This document shows positions 44,301 through 52,865 of a stretch of DNA of 64,000 nucleotides, in pieces; position 1 is the stretch's first letter; each line of letters opens with the position of its first letter. The position numbers were made by a program, and so were the translations under genes. Under the pieces are notes generated by a model. The model did not search any database. It was not told where the DNA came from and worked only from the letters and a program-made list of their open reading frames with translations. Source of the DNA: JAGCJX01 sp045638645 (GTDB lineage Bacteria > Bacteroidota > Bacteroidia > Bacteroidales > UBA932); NCBI GenBank assembly GCA_045638645.1, contig JAZUBU010000016.1:77743-141742 (forward strand), given 5' to 3'.

Positions 44301-44354
44301 CATTATTTCATTCGGCAAAAAGACAATTTGTTCTACAACGGAACGTATGACTAA
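41310..44354 (+). CDS. Large fimbrial tip/adhesin-like lipoprotein, DUF4906 type with Big2 repeats
   Basis: A 1014-residue lipoprotein (lipobox PITSC, Cys near 22). The N-terminal 320 residues have a fimbrillin-like layout (RVHNITLLLYNEKGE, RLVAKFRLLVD, FDVRRNTMYTC) matching DUF4906/Mfa-like tip proteins. Then come two clear bacterial Ig-like (Big2) repeats at about 336-420 and 424-505, each with the x-W-x-S-x-x-V-A-x-V pattern (WISSNNAVATVSQNG; WKSTNVKIASVNTEG), and further Ig-like segments to about 800. The C-terminus (800-1014) is unassigned. Such proteins probably cap the fimbria and bind host or partner surfaces. A TTG two codons upstream was rejected as start. Confidence 0.72.
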   Translation: MKPFTVRSYFLLLCLIPITSCDKEEATRVSPDEGIVLNLSYQCKETASRLSQEDQQSNTQATTETRVHNITLLLYNEKGELLTATYTDRPHEPVTLNIRDKTTASLYAVANVGDWTQKIHITTLNGLKKTFWPYQPDSLAQNGALPMSGKKEAYYFQNGNKLTLSLERLVAKFRLLVDTTQLSNEVECFDIKQIRLRNLNRRVHFFTESKAEMRSWIVDSSLAITGNELNAIWNSGLDFYLPENCQGDLLSGNTDPSTHIPPAPYDSLCTYIEFLVNYKTQTHWDPNLVYRYYLHNGKLLDNFDVRRNTMYTCQTLFCGDGLNETTWRIDASGMQDRVTQIELTPSASKLTRRGETLNLEAKVLPQSAANPTLQWISSNNAVATVSQNGVVTAQNDGECTITALSLDNTQVTASASIEVDTYIPVTTVHIAPKSGNCQIGETFAFSASLLPEDATNPLIRWKSTNVKIASVNTEGVVTGNNYGKCQIIASSYNGKISDTADFEVSAKTFTLYEIPTLYPGYNTPWPIQHSGRPEGSPTYTLTDKTGMASSLYLSNNTLYFKIPSLWTNESDSDIIATGLLTGTMNEIERSQEIHVSSGQISFQASYQLCQGVPEYIAPETLIPEDIPITWISSDTQILRFDQNGNAIPLQPGTVTVTASIASGAKTSFEVQVLQPTLRILGGNTQTIYERQGLQLETLSSPHNSSALTIRWKIVNGNQHAVISPSGTLTGIQRTNNQQVVVRAYYETLPDIYDEASFSVLPIVSARLTDSLLLNTTILEPQRPVPDIPTATQLLFDHSPSTTIHWKVFREDGTQVEDLNINEKGDVLLAKMAASGRYLIRGYDASEQYSTDPLLLKIYQYLEYEVGLESYKSEVIYDSSDPDEGTIKYTYDMNSRWEFYSWNWLSKARLNNIVLARYFDTRELLTYPIHNLPRHTICSAQTNNLPHQFTNQCVESIPYNPQFTVWDDLTASSYLWNADTQQQAPGIRGLPFEFNAYEHYFIRQKDNLFYNGTYD

Positions 44355-44438
44355 CAGAACCGGAACAGCATCAACCCGACACGAGCCCACCACCGGGTCA
44401 ACACTACCTTAGAAGAAAAAGAAGCGGCAAATCAGAAC

Positions 44439-44470
44439 AAAAAAAAGAGGCAACAAAAAATGTTACCTCT
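44439..44470 (-). terminator. Terminator of the tRNA-Val pair
   Basis: On the minus strand GAGGTAACA pairs with TGTTGCCTC (one G-T) around a short T-rich loop, followed by a run of eight T. It ends the leftward tRNA transcript between the tRNA genes and the fimbrial adhesin gene. Confidence 0.82.
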
Positions 44471-44478
44471 CTTCGTAG

Positions 44479-44553
44479 TGGGAGCAGAGGGAGTCGAACC
44501 CCCGACCCTCTGCTTGTAAGGCAGATGCTCTAAACCAACTGAGCTATGCTCCC
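44479..44553 (-). tRNA. tRNA-Val (anticodon TAC), copy 1
   Basis: A 75-base cloverleaf: acceptor GGGAGCA/TGCTCCC with discriminator A, D-arm GCTCAGTTGGTTTAGAGC, anticodon loop CTTACAA (TAC reads GUA and other Val codons), and T-loop TTCGACT. The encoded 3' end reads CTA, so CCA must be added afterward. It is identical to copy 2 apart from one base in the variable loop (T here, A in copy 2). Confidence 0.95.
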
Positions 44554-44597
44554 TTATCAATTTTGCTGACAATCTTTATTTCAAAAAACTTTCTTGG

Positions 44598-44672
44598 TGG
44601 GAGCAGAGGGAGTCGAACCCCCGTCCCTCTGCTTGTAAGGCAGATGCTCTAAACCAACTGAGCTATGCTCCC
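44598..44672 (-). tRNA. tRNA-Val (anticodon TAC), copy 2
   Basis: Tandem copy 45 bases upstream (on the minus strand) of copy 1, with the same 75-base cloverleaf and anticodon TAC. The variable loop reads GGGAC instead of GGGTC. Here the genome encodes CCA directly after the discriminator (top-strand TGG at 44595-44597), unlike copy 1. Confidence 0.95.
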
Positions 44673-44700
44673 AAAATCTCCCCTTTCTGTTTGGGGACTG

Positions 44701-44731
44701 CAAAAGTAGATACTTTTTCCGAATTCACAAA
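44701..44731 (-). promoter_or_regulatory. Promoter of the tRNA-Val pair
   Basis: On the minus strand TTTG (44728-44731), a 19-base spacer and TACTTTTG (44701-44708): both Bacteroidota elements at ideal spacing. It sits just past the folC stop, so the tRNA pair has its own promoter. Confidence 0.75.
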
Positions 44732-44738
44732 TATTTTT

Positions 44739-46082
44739 TTAATTTTTTGTTGACTTCGCAAAAATCGGATGCAACAAAGCTTCCGCAACGACGTAACTGC
44801 TTCCGCCGATGTACACCAGATCATCGGGTTGGGCCACCGAAAAATACGCGATCAACGCCTCTTGCACAGACAAGGTCACCACACAGCGGCGGGCCTTCTC
44901 CACAAAGTAACCGGCCAATTTTTCAGCCGGCATGGCCCGAGGTCCGGGTGCCTGCGTAAAATAGTAATCCGCGACCGGAAACAGATCCTTCACCCGATCG
45001 ATCTCCTTATCGCCCACCATACCCAAAATCAATACCAGACGGGCATACTTGCCTGCTTTCTTTCCTTCCTCAAACGCGGATTGGAGCTGTTTCATGGTGA
45101 AACGCAATCCTGCTTCGTTGTGCGCGATATCGCAATAAACATCCGGTTGGGAGAACAACCGGTCCCAACGTCCACGAAATTGCGTCCGCTCCGCCGCATG
45201 GGCCAGGGCATCCCGAACCAGCAGTGGTTCCCACACCGAAGGTTCCGGCATCACCTCGCTGGCCAACACCCGCAAAGCAGCACGGACGGTCTTCAAATTA
45301 GCCCGTTGGTACTCACCCTGCAGATCCAAGGCGGAGGGATCCGGTATGGCCATTTCCTCTCCGGGGAAAGCCGCTGCGAACCGATCCGCCGACGCCGTCT
45401 GTGAATGATACAACGGAGCCTGCACGGCCTGGCTCAAGCGTTCAAACACCGGATTCAGCTCCTCCTGCACATTCCCCAGCACCACCGGAACTCCTGGTTT
45501 GATGATGCCCCCCTTCTCTGCCGCGATCTCCGGCAATGTATGTCCCAACAAATCACAATGGTCGTAACCGATGGACGTGATAATGGAAAGCTGCGGTGTA
45601 ATCAGGTTGGTTGAATCCATCCGACCGCCCAGTCCGACTTCAATCAGGGCCACCTCCACTCCCTCCCGTGCAAAATAGTCCCAAGCCATCGCCGTGGTTA
45701 TTTCAAAAAATGACGGTCGGTACTCTTCCAGAAACGAAGCGGTCCGGCGGAAGAAATCCACCACAGCTTCCCGTGAAATCGGAATCCCATTGATGCGGAT
45801 ACGTTCCCGGAAATCGGCCAGATGGGGCGAGGTATACAAGCCGGTCTTCTTGCCATGTGCTGCAAAAACGGAGGCCATCATGTGGGACACAGAACCTTTC
45901 CCATTGGTCCCTGCCACATGAATCGAACGGAACTGCTGGTGCGGGTGTCCCAAAAACGCATCCAACGCTTTCATCGTTTCCATCCCCGGGTGATAACCGG
46001 CACGACCTACCTGTTGAAAAGAGGGTGACATCTGCAACATCCGGCTCACCCAAAGCTCATATTCCTGGCTAATATTCTGCAT
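44739..46082 (-). CDS. folC: Folylpolyglutamate synthase / dihydrofolate synthase
   Basis: A 447-residue ATP-dependent ligase of the Mur ligase superfamily that adds glutamate to dihydropteroate and folates. P-loop GTNGKGS at 58-64; YTSPHLADFRERIRING (folate-binding region); conserved FEITTAMAWDYFA; the metal-site His in GYDHCDLLG (carbamylated Lys nearby in AAEKGGII); C-terminal Rossmann domain with DIAHNEAG. It is divergent from purL. Confidence 0.94.
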   Translation of the reverse strand: MQNISQEYELWVSRMLQMSPSFQQVGRAGYHPGMETMKALDAFLGHPHQQFRSIHVAGTNGKGSVSHMMASVFAAHGKKTGLYTSPHLADFRERIRINGIPISREAVVDFFRRTASFLEEYRPSFFEITTAMAWDYFAREGVEVALIEVGLGGRMDSTNLITPQLSIITSIGYDHCDLLGHTLPEIAAEKGGIIKPGVPVVLGNVQEELNPVFERLSQAVQAPLYHSQTASADRFAAAFPGEEMAIPDPSALDLQGEYQRANLKTVRAALRVLASEVMPEPSVWEPLLVRDALAHAAERTQFRGRWDRLFSQPDVYCDIAHNEAGLRFTMKQLQSAFEEGKKAGKYARLVLILGMVGDKEIDRVKDLFPVADYYFTQAPGPRAMPAEKLAGYFVEKARRCVVTLSVQEALIAYFSVAQPDDLVYIGGSSYVVAEALLHPIFAKSTKN

Positions 46083-46179
46083 TGTTCATAAGTTTTCACG
46101 CAAAAGTGGGAATTATTCAAGAAATTTTACTGAAAAAATCGTATTTTTACGCGTTAAACGAATATTGATTCACTAGTCT

Positions 46180-49100
46180 ATGATACATTTCTTCCACACC
46201 GCGAACGGACAATGGATTGCCGTACAACGGGCACAAGCCCTCACGCCGACCGAAAAAGAAACGTTAACCTGGTTATTCTCAGGTGGTTCATTTGATGACC
46301 GCAACGAGATTCCGGGTATTTTTATTGGTCCCCGTCGGGAGATGATTACCCCTTGGAGTACGACCGCCGTTGAAATCACCCAAAACATGAACGTTCCCGG
46401 CATTGAACGAATCGAAGAATTCTACGAAGTGACCGATGCACAAGAATTCACGTTCGACAAAATGTTGCAACGTCGCTACGAAGGCCTGGACCAAACCATT
46501 TTCCTCGTAGAAAAAGATCCGGAACCGGTAGAATTCATCACCGATTTCGAGGCCTACAACCAACGGGAAGGTCTGGCCTTGTCGGAAGCAGAAATTGACT
46601 ACTTGAAGAACTTGAGTCAGAAGGTAGGCCGTCCCTTGACGGACAGCGAAGTTTTCGGTTTCTCACAAGTAAACTCCGAACACTGCCGCCACAAAATCTT
46701 CAACGGTACATTCGTGATTGATGGCATCGAACAACCGTCATCGCTGTTCCAGCTCATCAAACGTACTTCCAAAGAACATCCGGGACGCATTGTTTCTGCC
46801 TACAAAGACAACTGTGCCTTCATCCAAGGTCCGACCTTGTCCCTCTTCCACCCGGCTTCCGGTGACAAACCGGACTTCTTCGTACGGGAAGAGAGTGAAA
46901 CCGTCATCTCATTGAAAGCAGAAACCCACAACTTCCCGACCACCGTTGAACCCTTCAACGGCGCAGCTACCGGTAGTGGTGGAGAAATCCGTGACCGGAT
47001 TGCCGGTGGTAAAGGTTCTTTCCCGATTGCCGGTACAGCCGTTTACATGACCTCCTACCCCCGTTTCAGCGAAAAGATCGACCCCAACGGACTGCAAATT
47101 GCCCGTGATTGGGAAAATGTAGAAGCCCGCAACTGGCTCTACCAAAATCCGGAAGAAATCCTCATCAAAGCGTCCAACGGTGCTTCTGACTTCGGTAACA
47201 AATTCGGTCAGCCCGTTATCTGCGGTTCCCTCCAAACCCTGGAACACGAAGAAGGCATCCACCACGGATTTGACAAAGTCATCATGTTGGCCGGAGGTGT
47301 CGGCTATGCCAAGAAAAAAGACTCCTTGAAAGAAACTCCGGAAGCCGGTGACAAAGTCGTACTCCTGGGGGGTGACAACTACCGCATCGGTATGGGTGGT
47401 GGTGCCGTTTCCTCCGTTGCTACGGGAGAATTTGCGAACGCCATCGAATTGAACGCTATCCAACGTTCCAACCCCGAAATGCAAAAACGTGCTTACAACG
47501 CCATCCGGGCGATAGCTGAGCAAGAAGAAAATACCATTGTTTCCGTTCACGACCACGGTGCCGGCGGACACTTGAACTGCCTCTCCGAACTGGTGGAAGA
47601 ATTGGGCGGAACCATCGACATCGACCAACTTCCGGTAGGCGACAAAACCCTCTCCGCCAAAGAGCTCATCGGAAACGAAAGCCAAGAGCGTATGGGACTG
47701 GTCATGAAAGCCAAAAATGTGGAACAGTTGCGCAAGATTGCCGAACGCGAACGCGCACCTTTCTATGTAATCGGTGAAACCACGGGAGAACACAACTTCA
47801 CCTTGAAGAACTTCCGTACAGGAGAAACTCCAATCGACTTGGCGATCAGCGACCTGTTGGGTTCTACCCCCAAAACAACCCTGACCGACACAACCGCACA
47901 AAAACAATACGAAGACGTGCTGTGTCCCGATGCCTTGGACGACAAAGCCTTGCAACACACCCTGGAACAAGTACTCCAAGTGGAATCCGTTGCCTGCAAG
48001 GACTGGTTGACCAACAAGGTGGACCGCTCTGTCACCGGTTTGATTGCCAACCAACAAACCTGTGGTGAAATCCAACTTCCCTTGAATGACTTGGGTGTGA
48101 CCGCCATCGGATACGACAACAACCACGGTATCGCCACTTCCATCGGTCATGCACCTTCGGTAGCCATGATTGATCCGGCCGCCGGTTCCCGCATGGCCAT
48201 CGCAGAAGCCCTCACCAACGTGGTATGGACTCCCTTGGTAGAAGGTTTGAACGGCGTATCCCTGAGTGCCAACTGGATGTGGCCTTGCAAAAACCCTGGA
48301 GAAAATGCACGTCTGTACGCAGCCGTACAAGGAGCCAGCGACATGGCTGTGGAATTGGGTATCAACATTCCGACCGGAAAAGACTCCATGTCCATGACCC
48401 AAAAATACCCGAACGGCAAACAAGTGCTGTCACCGGGTACCTTGATTGTATCTACGGTTGCAGAAAGTGAAGACATTCGCAAAACCGTTCACACAGCCTC
48501 CGTTCCGACCGACTCCCTGTTGTGCTACATACCTTTTGTTAAAGAGGCAACCTTCCCGTTGGGCGGATCTGTGTACGCACAAGTCCACAACAAGATCGGC
48601 CAACAGGCACCGGATGTCACCGACACCGCTTATTTTGCCAAAGCATTCGAGGCCATCCAAACCCTGGTACGCGAAGAAAAAATCCTCGCAGGACACGACA
48701 TCTCTGCCGGGGGTCTGATTACAGCCGCTTTGGAAATGTGCTTCCCCACTGCAGAAGGTGGATTCCGCAGCACAACCCCGCTGGCCAACACCGCCGCCCT
48801 GTTCTGTGAAAAACCCGGTGTCCTCATCCAAGTTCGCCGCGAAGACAATCCCACCGAACGCCTGGCCAAAGAATTTGGCATCGCGTGTGAAGTCATCGCC
48901 GAATGGATTCCTGAACGTCGCCTGGAATGGACGGTAGCCACCCGCCAAAATCCTTTCCTCGTGGACATCGACGCCGTACGCGATATCTGGTTCCGCACTT
49001 CTTACCTCTTTGACATCCGTCAGGTGGGCAAAGAACTGGCAACCGAACGCTTCTTGAACTACAAGAACCAAAAACTCCAATACCGTTTCCCGGCAGCCTT

Positions 49101-49908
49101 TGACGGCAAGACAGCCTTGGCAGAACCTCGCGGCAACAACGATGATGCCCGCTTCACCGCGGCCATCATCCGCGAGAAAGGCTCCAACGGTGACCGAGAA
49201 ATGGCTTGGGCCCTGCATTTGGCAGGCTTCCGCGTAAAAGACGTGCACGTTACGGACTTGGTTTCCGGCCGCGAAACCCTGGAAGATGTCAACTTCATCG
49301 TCTTTGTCGGCGGTTTCTCCAACGCAGATACCCTCGGTTCTGCAAAAGGTTGGGCTGGTGCCTTGCTCTACAATGAGAAGGCCCGTACCGCCATCGACCG
49401 CTTCTATGCGCGTCCGAACACCTTGTCCCTGGGCGTTTGCAACGGTTGTCAATTGATGGCCGAACTCGGACTCATCACCCCCGAAGACCGCAGCCGCTCT
49501 CCGAAAATGCGCCACAACCGCTCACACAAATACGAAAGTGCCTTTGTCGGTGTTCAAATTGAAAATTCTCCGGCAGTCCTGCTGGAAAACCTGCAAGGTT
49601 GCCAACTCGGTATCTGGGTAGCCCACGGGGAAGGCCGATTCGACTTCCCGCTCCCGATCTCCGAATACCCGGTAGCCCTGCGTTACAATTACAATTTTTA
49701 TCCGGCCAACCCGAATGGTTCTCTGGAAGGCATCGCCGGTGTCTGCTCACCTGACGGACGCCACCTGGCCATGATGCCCCACCCGGAACGCTGCTTGCGT
49801 CCTTGGAACTGGCCTTACTACCCGATCGAACGCAAGAACGACGAAGTAACCCCGTGGATCCGTATGTTTGAAAACGGCCGCATCTGGTTGGAAAAAAACG
49901 CGGAATAG
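46180..49908 (+). CDS. purL: Phosphoribosylformylglycinamidine synthase, large single-chain type
   Basis: A 1242-residue enzyme for the fourth step of purine synthesis (FGAR + Gln + ATP to FGAM). It is the proteobacterial-type fused form, rather than the separate PurS/PurQ/PurL set. Domains: N-terminal PurS-like part, linker, FGAM synthetase core (SQVNSEHCRHKIFNG, PTTVEPFNGAATGSGGEIRD) and a C-terminal class I glutaminase with the triad Cys1087 (GVCNGCQLM), His1201 and Glu1203 (PHPE). All key residues are present. It stands between folC and ppdK, with independent promoters. Confidence 0.96.
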   Translation: MIHFFHTANGQWIAVQRAQALTPTEKETLTWLFSGGSFDDRNEIPGIFIGPRREMITPWSTTAVEITQNMNVPGIERIEEFYEVTDAQEFTFDKMLQRRYEGLDQTIFLVEKDPEPVEFITDFEAYNQREGLALSEAEIDYLKNLSQKVGRPLTDSEVFGFSQVNSEHCRHKIFNGTFVIDGIEQPSSLFQLIKRTSKEHPGRIVSAYKDNCAFIQGPTLSLFHPASGDKPDFFVREESETVISLKAETHNFPTTVEPFNGAATGSGGEIRDRIAGGKGSFPIAGTAVYMTSYPRFSEKIDPNGLQIARDWENVEARNWLYQNPEEILIKASNGASDFGNKFGQPVICGSLQTLEHEEGIHHGFDKVIMLAGGVGYAKKKDSLKETPEAGDKVVLLGGDNYRIGMGGGAVSSVATGEFANAIELNAIQRSNPEMQKRAYNAIRAIAEQEENTIVSVHDHGAGGHLNCLSELVEELGGTIDIDQLPVGDKTLSAKELIGNESQERMGLVMKAKNVEQLRKIAERERAPFYVIGETTGEHNFTLKNFRTGETPIDLAISDLLGSTPKTTLTDTTAQKQYEDVLCPDALDDKALQHTLEQVLQVESVACKDWLTNKVDRSVTGLIANQQTCGEIQLPLNDLGVTAIGYDNNHGIATSIGHAPSVAMIDPAAGSRMAIAEALTNVVWTPLVEGLNGVSLSANWMWPCKNPGENARLYAAVQGASDMAVELGINIPTGKDSMSMTQKYPNGKQVLSPGTLIVSTVAESEDIRKTVHTASVPTDSLLCYIPFVKEATFPLGGSVYAQVHNKIGQQAPDVTDTAYFAKAFEAIQTLVREEKILAGHDISAGGLITAALEMCFPTAEGGFRSTTPLANTAALFCEKPGVLIQVRREDNPTERLAKEFGIACEVIAEWIPERRLEWTVATRQNPFLVDIDAVRDIWFRTSYLFDIRQVGKELATERFLNYKNQKLQYRFPAAFDGKTALAEPRGNNDDARFTAAIIREKGSNGDREMAWALHLAGFRVKDVHVTDLVSGRETLEDVNFIVFVGGFSNADTLGSAKGWAGALLYNEKARTAIDRFYARPNTLSLGVCNGCQLMAELGLITPEDRSRSPKMRHNRSHKYESAFVGVQIENSPAVLLENLQGCQLGIWVAHGEGRFDFPLPISEYPVALRYNYNFYPANPNGSLEGIAGVCSPDGRHLAMMPHPERCLRPWNWPYYPIERKNDEVTPWIRMFENGRIWLEKNAE

Positions 49909-49924
49909 TTTTGTAGAAATTTAT

Positions 49925-49932
49925 TATTTTTG
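49925..49932 (+). promoter_or_regulatory. -7 box for ppdK
   Basis: TATTTTTG, a TAnnTTTG match, 30 bases before the ATG at 49962, in AT-rich DNA after purL. No -33 TTTG at normal spacing. Confidence 0.5.
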
Positions 49933-49961
49933 TAAAAATTTTAATTAAACATTTATTAGCT

Positions 49962-52676
49962 ATGTCTGACATCAAAAGAGTGTATTTCTTCGGCGGCAAA
50001 GAAGCTGAAGGAAACGGAACCATGAAAAACCTCCTCGGTGGTAAAGGTGCTAACCTGGCAGAAATGTGTACATTGGGAATTCCCGTACCTGCTGGTTTTA
50101 CCATCACAACCGACTGCTGTACTGAATATTATCAATTGGGATGTCAATATCCTGCTGCATTGAAATCTGAAGTAGACAGTGCTTTGGCCCGTGCCGAAGA
50201 AGTGATGGGCATGAAATTCGGTGACCCGAAAAACCCGTTGTTGGTATCATGCCGTTCAGGTGCAAGAAGCTCTATGCCCGGTATGATGGAAACCGTGTTG
50301 AACATCGGTTTGTGTTCAGCAACCATCCCCGGTATGATTGAACGTACTCAAAATCCCCGTTTCGTGTACGATGCATACCGTCGTTTGATCATGATGTACT
50401 CGGACGTTGTGATGGAAAAAGCCGAAGGTATCGAACCCGAAGACGGCAAAGGCATCCGCGTTCAATTGGACAAAATGTTGCACGAACTCAAAGCTGCAAA
50501 AGGATACAAAAGCGATACAGATCTGACCGAAGAAGACCTCAAGGTTCTTTGCGAAGATTTCAAAGCCAAAGTATTGGAAGTATTGGGACAACCCTTCCCG
50601 GATGATGCCATCGAACAATTGTGGGGTGGTATCGGTGCCGTATTCAAATCATGGAACGGAAAACGCGCCATCGCTTACCGTCGTATCGAAGGTATTCCCG
50701 ATGAATGGGGTACTGCTGTGAACGTACAAGCCATGGTATTCGGTAACATGGGTAACAACTCGGCTACCGGTGTTGCTTTCTCCCGTAACCCCGCTACCGG
50801 TGAAAACAAATTCTACGGCGAATGGTTGATCAATGCACAAGGTGAAGACGTGGTAGCCGGTATCCGTACCCCGAACCCGTTGAACGAAGCCACCAAAAAC
50901 GAGCACAACCAACACCTCGAATCGTTGGAAACCGCTATGCCTTCTGTTTACCGTGAATTGGACCAAATCCAAAGCAACCTGGAAAAACACTTCCATGACA
51001 TGCAGGATATCGAGTTCACCATCCAAGACGGCAAATTGTGGATGCTCCAATGCCGCGTCGGTAAACGTACCGGTCTGGCAGCCTTGAACATGGCCATGGA
51101 CATGCTCCACGAAGCATTGATCGACGAAAGAACCGCCGTGATGCGCGTGGCTCCCGCCCAATTGGACGAACTCCTCCACCCGATTCTGAACCCGGTGGCA
51201 GAAAAGAAAGCAACCGTTATTGCCAAAGGTCTTCCCGCTGGTCCTGGTGGATCCGTAGGCCGCATCGTATTCACCGCAGAAGACGCAGTTGCTGCAGCAG
51301 ACCGCAAAGAACGTGTCATCCTGGTTCGTGAAGAAACCAACCCCGAAGACGTAGAAGGTATGCGTGCTGCTGACGGTTTGTTGACCGCTCGCGGAGGTAT
51401 GACCTCACACGCTGCTCTGGTTGCCCGCGGATGGGGTAAATGCTGTATCGTAGGTTGCGATGCACTCCACATCAACCTCAAAGAACGCACCATGACCATC
51501 AATGGCAAAGTATACAAAGAAGGTGATATCTTCTCTTTGAACGGTAGCAAAGGTTTCGTGTACGACCAATCCATCGCTACCATGGATGCCTCTGAAAATC
51601 CCCGTTTCATTGAATACATGAACATCGTGGACAAATACCGCAAGCTCGGTGTTCGCACCAACGCTGATACACCGGAAGATGCCGCTACCGCAGTAGCCTT
51701 CGGTGCAGAAGGTATCGGTCTGTTCCGTATCGAACACATGTTCTACGGTGCAAACTCAGAAGCTCCTCTCTCCAAACTCCGCAAAATGATCTTGTCACAA
51801 GGTACCGAAGAACGCAAAGCTGCTTTGGCTGAATTGGAACCCTACGTGAAAGAAGCGACCAAAGCAACCATGAAAGTAATGGACAACATGCCGGTTACCT
51901 TCCGTTTGCTCGACCCGCCGTTGCACGAGTTTGTACCCCAATCTGAAGAAAAACAAGCTGAATTGGCTCAAGAATTGGGTATCACCGTTGAAGACATCCG
52001 CAAACGTGGCGAAAGCCTCCACGAAGTCAACCCGATGATGGGTCACCGTGGTGTACGTTTGGGTATTACCTACCCGGAAATCAGCGAAATGCAATTCCGC
52101 GCGATCTTCACTGCAACCGCAGAATTGATCCGCGAAGGTTTCAACCCGAAACCCGAAATCATGATTCCGGTTACCATCATCGTAAAAGAATTGGACTTCC
52201 TGAAAGCCATCTGCGACCGCGTACACCAAGAAGTGGAAAAACAATTCAACCTGACCATCAACTACTTGTACGGTACCATGATTGAAATTCCGCGCGCAGC
52301 TTTGATGGCTGACCGCATGGCTTCCACTGCCCAATTCTTCTCATTCGGTACCAACGACTTGACCCAAATGACCTACGGTTTCTCTCGCGATGACATCGGA
52401 GCTTTCATGGGTGACTACCTGGCGAAGAAGATCATCCCGGCTGACCCGTTCCAAACCTTGGATACCAAGACCGTCGGTCGCTTGATCGAAATCGGTGTCA
52501 ACGGTGGACGTTCGACCAACCCGAAACTCAAAGTGGGTATTTGCGGTGAACACGGTGGAGACCCTGCATCCGTAGAATTCTGCCACAAAGTAGGTATGAA
52601 CTATGTATCCTGCTCACCGTTCCGCGTTCCGATCGCTCGTTTGGCTGCTGCTCAAGCTGCAATCAAAAACGAATAA
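49962..52676 (+). CDS. ppdK: Pyruvate, phosphate dikinase
   Basis: A 904-residue enzyme that interconverts PEP + AMP + PPi and pyruvate + ATP + Pi. N-terminal ATP-grasp domain (GGKGANLAEMCTLGIPVPAGFTI), central phosphohistidine domain with GGMTSHAALVARGWG (His483), and C-terminal PEP/pyruvate TIM barrel with GTNDLTQMTYGFSRDD and GICGEHGGDP, the latter holding the catalytic Cys. Strong codon bias suggests high expression. In fermenting Bacteroidales it connects glycolysis to PEP and saves ATP by using PPi. A perfect terminator follows. Confidence 0.96.
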   Translation: MSDIKRVYFFGGKEAEGNGTMKNLLGGKGANLAEMCTLGIPVPAGFTITTDCCTEYYQLGCQYPAALKSEVDSALARAEEVMGMKFGDPKNPLLVSCRSGARSSMPGMMETVLNIGLCSATIPGMIERTQNPRFVYDAYRRLIMMYSDVVMEKAEGIEPEDGKGIRVQLDKMLHELKAAKGYKSDTDLTEEDLKVLCEDFKAKVLEVLGQPFPDDAIEQLWGGIGAVFKSWNGKRAIAYRRIEGIPDEWGTAVNVQAMVFGNMGNNSATGVAFSRNPATGENKFYGEWLINAQGEDVVAGIRTPNPLNEATKNEHNQHLESLETAMPSVYRELDQIQSNLEKHFHDMQDIEFTIQDGKLWMLQCRVGKRTGLAALNMAMDMLHEALIDERTAVMRVAPAQLDELLHPILNPVAEKKATVIAKGLPAGPGGSVGRIVFTAEDAVAAADRKERVILVREETNPEDVEGMRAADGLLTARGGMTSHAALVARGWGKCCIVGCDALHINLKERTMTINGKVYKEGDIFSLNGSKGFVYDQSIATMDASENPRFIEYMNIVDKYRKLGVRTNADTPEDAATAVAFGAEGIGLFRIEHMFYGANSEAPLSKLRKMILSQGTEERKAALAELEPYVKEATKATMKVMDNMPVTFRLLDPPLHEFVPQSEEKQAELAQELGITVEDIRKRGESLHEVNPMMGHRGVRLGITYPEISEMQFRAIFTATAELIREGFNPKPEIMIPVTIIVKELDFLKAICDRVHQEVEKQFNLTINYLYGTMIEIPRAALMADRMASTAQFFSFGTNDLTQMTYGFSRDDIGAFMGDYLAKKIIPADPFQTLDTKTVGRLIEIGVNGGRSTNPKLKVGICGEHGGDPASVEFCHKVGMNYVSCSPFRVPIARLAAAQAAIKNE

Positions 52677-52703
52677 TCGGCGAAAAGCCCTACAACAATA
52701 GAA

Positions 52704-52741
52704 AAATGGTCCTGCCCCACGGCAGGGCCATTTTCTTTTTT
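52704..52741 (+). terminator. Terminator after ppdK
   Basis: AATGGTCCTGCC pairs with GGCAGGGCCATT (one wobble) across a 4-base loop, followed by a T-rich run. Confidence 0.9.
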
Positions 52742-52753
52742 TACGAATTCACC

Positions 52754-52784
52754 TTGATTTTCCAAACAAAACTTCGTATCTTCG
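52754..52784 (+). promoter_or_regulatory. Promoter of the LPP20-type gene pair
   Basis: TTG (52754-52756), 20-base spacer, TATCTTCG (52777-52784); one mismatch to TAnnTTTG. It precedes the ATG at 52866 by about 80 bases. Confidence 0.5.
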
Positions 52785-52865
52785 TGGATAACGAAAAGTC
52801 TTATTGTCACATTTTTACCAATAGACCATTTGATTCCCGTTTTAGAAAGAAAACACCTTTACAAT

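Noticed and set aside
46141..46148. TATTTTTA box upstream of purL
   Set aside because: Lacks the final G of TAnnTTTG and has no -33 element; too weak to call.
46909..48423. 504-codon open frame antisense to purL
   Set aside because: It mirrors a high-GC-third-position gene in the opposite strand; the translation is low-complexity and His/Gly/Phe-rich with no family. purL in the sense strand has all catalytic residues.
48430..49515. 361-codon open frame antisense to the glutaminase part of purL
   Set aside because: Shadow frame; overlaps conserved catalytic codons of purL.
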